A DNA stretch of 15,244 bases from Candidatus Bipolaricaulota bacterium. Lineage in GTDB: Bacteria; Bipolaricaulota; Bipolaricaulia; Bipolaricaulales; Bipolaricaulaceae. A program made the position numbers and the translations under genes. Location: the NCBI GenBank assembly GCA_027027485.1, contig JALVLL010000061.1:1-15244 (forward strand). Reading direction: 5' to 3'. The notes under the pieces are model-generated. The model saw only the letters and a list, made by a program, of their open reading frames with translations, was not told the DNA's origin and did not search any database. This document shows positions 14,041-15,244 of the stretch, in pieces. Every line of letters begins with the position of its first letter. The first letter of the stretch is position 1.

Positions 14041-14737
14041 GGCCCTCCGCGCGGCGGGTAAAGGGGCTCTGGCGCTCCTTTACCCGCCGCGTTGTTACCT
14101 CTGCGGTGCTCACCTCCATCTCCCCGCCGTCCTCTGTGGGAATTGCCTCGAGGGGCTGGAGCGATTCGAGGGAGCCCTCTGCGCGATCTGTGGGGTCCCG
14201 GTGGAGGAAGGGGTGGACCTATGCCGGGACTGCGCGGTGGAGCCACGCCCCTTCTCATACGCCCAGGCCATCGGCCCCTACACCGGCACGTTGCGGGTCC
14301 TCGTCCTCGGGTTGAAGAACGATGGCGAATACGCGCTGGCGCGCTTCCTGGCCCCCTTCCTGGTGGAGCACCTCCCAGAGGGCGCCGACCGCTTTACCTA
14401 TGTCCCCGAGGACCCCGGCCGGAAGAGGGCCCACAACGCGGCGGAGCTCCTCGCCCGGGCCATCTCCGAGATCGCGGGGCTCCCGGTGGAAAAACTCCTG
14501 AGAAAGGTCCGTTCCACCCCGCCCCAGGTGGGTCTGGGGCTGAGGGAGCGAAAGGATAACCTGGTGGGGGCGTTCGCTGCCCTACGGGAAGGGCACGGCG
14601 AGACGGTGGTGCTGGTGGACGACATCTACACCACCGGAAGCACCGCTTCCGAATGCGCCAAGGCCCTCCTTGATGCCGGCTTCGGGGAGGTGGTCGTCCT
14701 CACGGCCGCCCACACCCTTCCCGGCCATGCGGATTGA
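14015..14737 (+). CDS. comF: ComF-family phosphoribosyltransferase-like protein
   Basis: A 240-residue ComF/GntX-type protein. In naturally competent bacteria ComF acts in DNA uptake; in many others the role is unclear. Residues 27-73 hold four CxxC pairs (C27/C30, C41/C44, C56/C59, C70/C73), an N-terminal zinc-binding module, after the typical ALLYPPR lead-in. The phosphoribosyltransferase domain has YVPEDPGRKRAHNAAELLAR (family form VPxxxxRxRxRGFNQ, degenerate here) and the PRPP loop VVLVDDIYTTGST at 198-210. ATG 14015 (or TTG 14012) is the only in-frame start that keeps the Cys module, which places the start inside gap with no visible Shine-Dalgarno; coupling to gap translation is likely. 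A large hairpin lies over codons 12-26. It overlaps the next gene by 11 nt. Confidence 0.85.
   Translation: MWRNSSLSEALRAAGKGALALLYPPRCYLCGAHLHLPAVLCGNCLEGLERFEGALCAICGVPVEEGVDLCRDCAVEPRPFSYAQAIGPYTGTLRVLVLGLKNDGEYALARFLAPFLVEHLPEGADRFTYVPEDPGRKRAHNAAELLARAISEIAGLPVEKLLRKVRSTPPQVGLGLRERKDNLVGAFAALREGHGETVVLVDDIYTTGSTASECAKALLDAGFGEVVVLTAAHTLPGHAD
14050..14091 (+). repeat. 15-bp perfect inverted repeat at the gap-comF junction
   Basis: Positions 14050-14064 (CGCGGCGGGTAAAGG) pair perfectly with 14077-14091 (CCTTTACCCGCCGCG) around a 12-nt loop. It starts 9 nt after the gap stop and lies inside the comF reading frame. No T-run follows, so it is not a standard terminator; it could shield the gap mRNA 3' end or damp comF expression. 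Confidence 0.75.
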
Positions 14738-15244
14738 ACGGTACGTGGTGGGGCCCCTCCTCACCAACTGCTACCTCCTGGAGTCGAAGGGGGAAGCCGT
14801 CTTGATAGACCCGGGGGAGCTCACCACGGAGCTCGCCGAATCCCTGGCCCGGATAAAACTCGAGTACATCCTCCTTACCCACGGCCACTTCGATCACGCC
14901 GGGGCCGCCGAGGTGGTCCGGAGCCGCTACGGGGGGAAGCTCCTTTACCACCGGGCGGAAAGGGAGGTCTTCCTGGCCTTCGGGGAATCTCCTCCGGATG
15001 CCGACCGTTACCTTGAGGACGGCGATGTGATCGCCTTCGGCGGGGAAGAGATCTCGGTGATGCACCTCCCTGGACACTCCCCGGGATCGGTGGTATTCAT
15101 TTGGGAGCGGGGGAGGGCGGTATTCTGTGGTGACCTGGTCTTCGCCGGATCGGTGGGGAGGTGGGACCTTCCCGGGGGCTCTTTCGAGAGACTGCGGGAA
15201 TCCCTGCGCGCGTTCTTCTCGCGCTTCCCCGACGACTGGAGGAT
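14727..15244 (+). CDS. Metallo-beta-lactamase-fold hydrolase, N-terminal part (runs off right edge)
   Basis: The first 172 codons of a glyoxalase II-like MBL-fold hydrolase. Metal ligands are all present: THGHFDH with His52, His54, Asp56 and His57, then His117 in LPGHSPGS and the bridging Asp136 in VFCGDLVFAGSVG. The segment GDLVFAGSVGRWDLPGGS matches the GDxLFxGSIGRxDxPGG box of the YcbL/glyoxalase II-like subgroup, whose members are thioesterases or unassigned. The start ATG 14727 lies in the comF tail (11-nt overlap) without a clear Shine-Dalgarno, so translation is probably coupled. The end, with the last metal ligand and any C-terminal substrate-binding helices, is missing; a D-aminoacyl-tRNA deacylase or hydroxyacyl-thiol hydrolase role cannot be told apart. 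Confidence 0.88.
   Translation, partial: MRIERYVVGPLLTNCYLLESKGEAVLIDPGELTTELAESLARIKLEYILLTHGHFDHAGAAEVVRSRYGGKLLYHRAEREVFLAFGESPPDADRYLEDGDVIAFGGEEISVMHLPGHSPGSVVFIWERGRAVFCGDLVFAGSVGRWDLPGGSFERLRESLRAFFSRFPDDWR

Noticed and set aside
1..15244. tRNA genes, CRISPR repeats, insertion sequence ends or phage genes
   Set aside because: No direct-repeat array, transposase motif, tRNA-like cloverleaf or integrase motif was found while reading both strands; gaps between genes are all short (under about 110 nt).

Overview
This is a GC-rich, densely packed bacterial window with no tRNA, rRNA, insertion sequence or CRISPR array that I can see. All recognisable genes are housekeeping or central metabolism, and every one except the two edge genes is complete. 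Class II lysyl-tRNA synthetase, GreA, RF1 and bacterial RNase P protein make it a bacterium. Frequent AGG and ATA codons, a hexameric-type glutamate dehydrogenase and the PdxS/PdxT route suggest a thermophilic, probably anaerobic lineage. The gene mix reminds me of uncultured phyla such as Bipolaricaulota (Acetothermia/OP1), but that placement is a guess; a marker-gene tree would decide it.

Layout. (1) Positions 1-553, minus strand: N-terminal third of pyruvate kinase, running off the left edge. (2) 605-4738, plus strand: a compact run rnpA-greA-lysS-PAP2 phosphatase-class I/II aminotransferase with overlapping or nearly touching genes, closed by a strong hairpin at 4751-4780. (3) 4827-5900: prfA, apparently on its own. 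(4) 5948-8891: a TATAAT-type promoter, then a stand-alone FMN-type glutamate-synthase-like protein and glutamate dehydrogenase, closed by a 12-bp hairpin that also separates it from the convergent genes. (5) 8966-11249, minus strand: an envelope thiol-redox pair, namely a thioredoxin-CcdA membrane fusion and an exported DUF1573 protein with two rhodanese domains. (6) 11364-15244, plus strand: a 32-residue lipoprotein ending in CPTCP, then pdxS, pdxT, gap, comF and a metallo-beta-lactamase-fold hydrolase cut by the right edge.

How it fits together. The nitrogen block (glutamate-synthase-like protein and GDH) handles glutamate. PdxT takes ammonia from glutamine and passes it to PdxS, which condenses it with ribose 5-phosphate and glyceraldehyde 3-phosphate to form PLP. 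The next gene encodes GAPDH, which uses the same triose. PLP is the cofactor of the aminotransferase in block 2. The least ordinary part is the divergent junction at about 11256-11363. There a Cys-rich mini-lipoprotein gene faces two genes for extracytoplasmic thiol or sulfur chemistry across a short region holding promoter-like elements and a dyad. That arrangement is the best candidate here for something undescribed. Several starts were moved from the longest reading frame to an in-frame codon placed properly after a Shine-Dalgarno sequence (gdhA, the DUF1573 gene, gap, the glutamate-synthase-like gene, the mini-lipoprotein).
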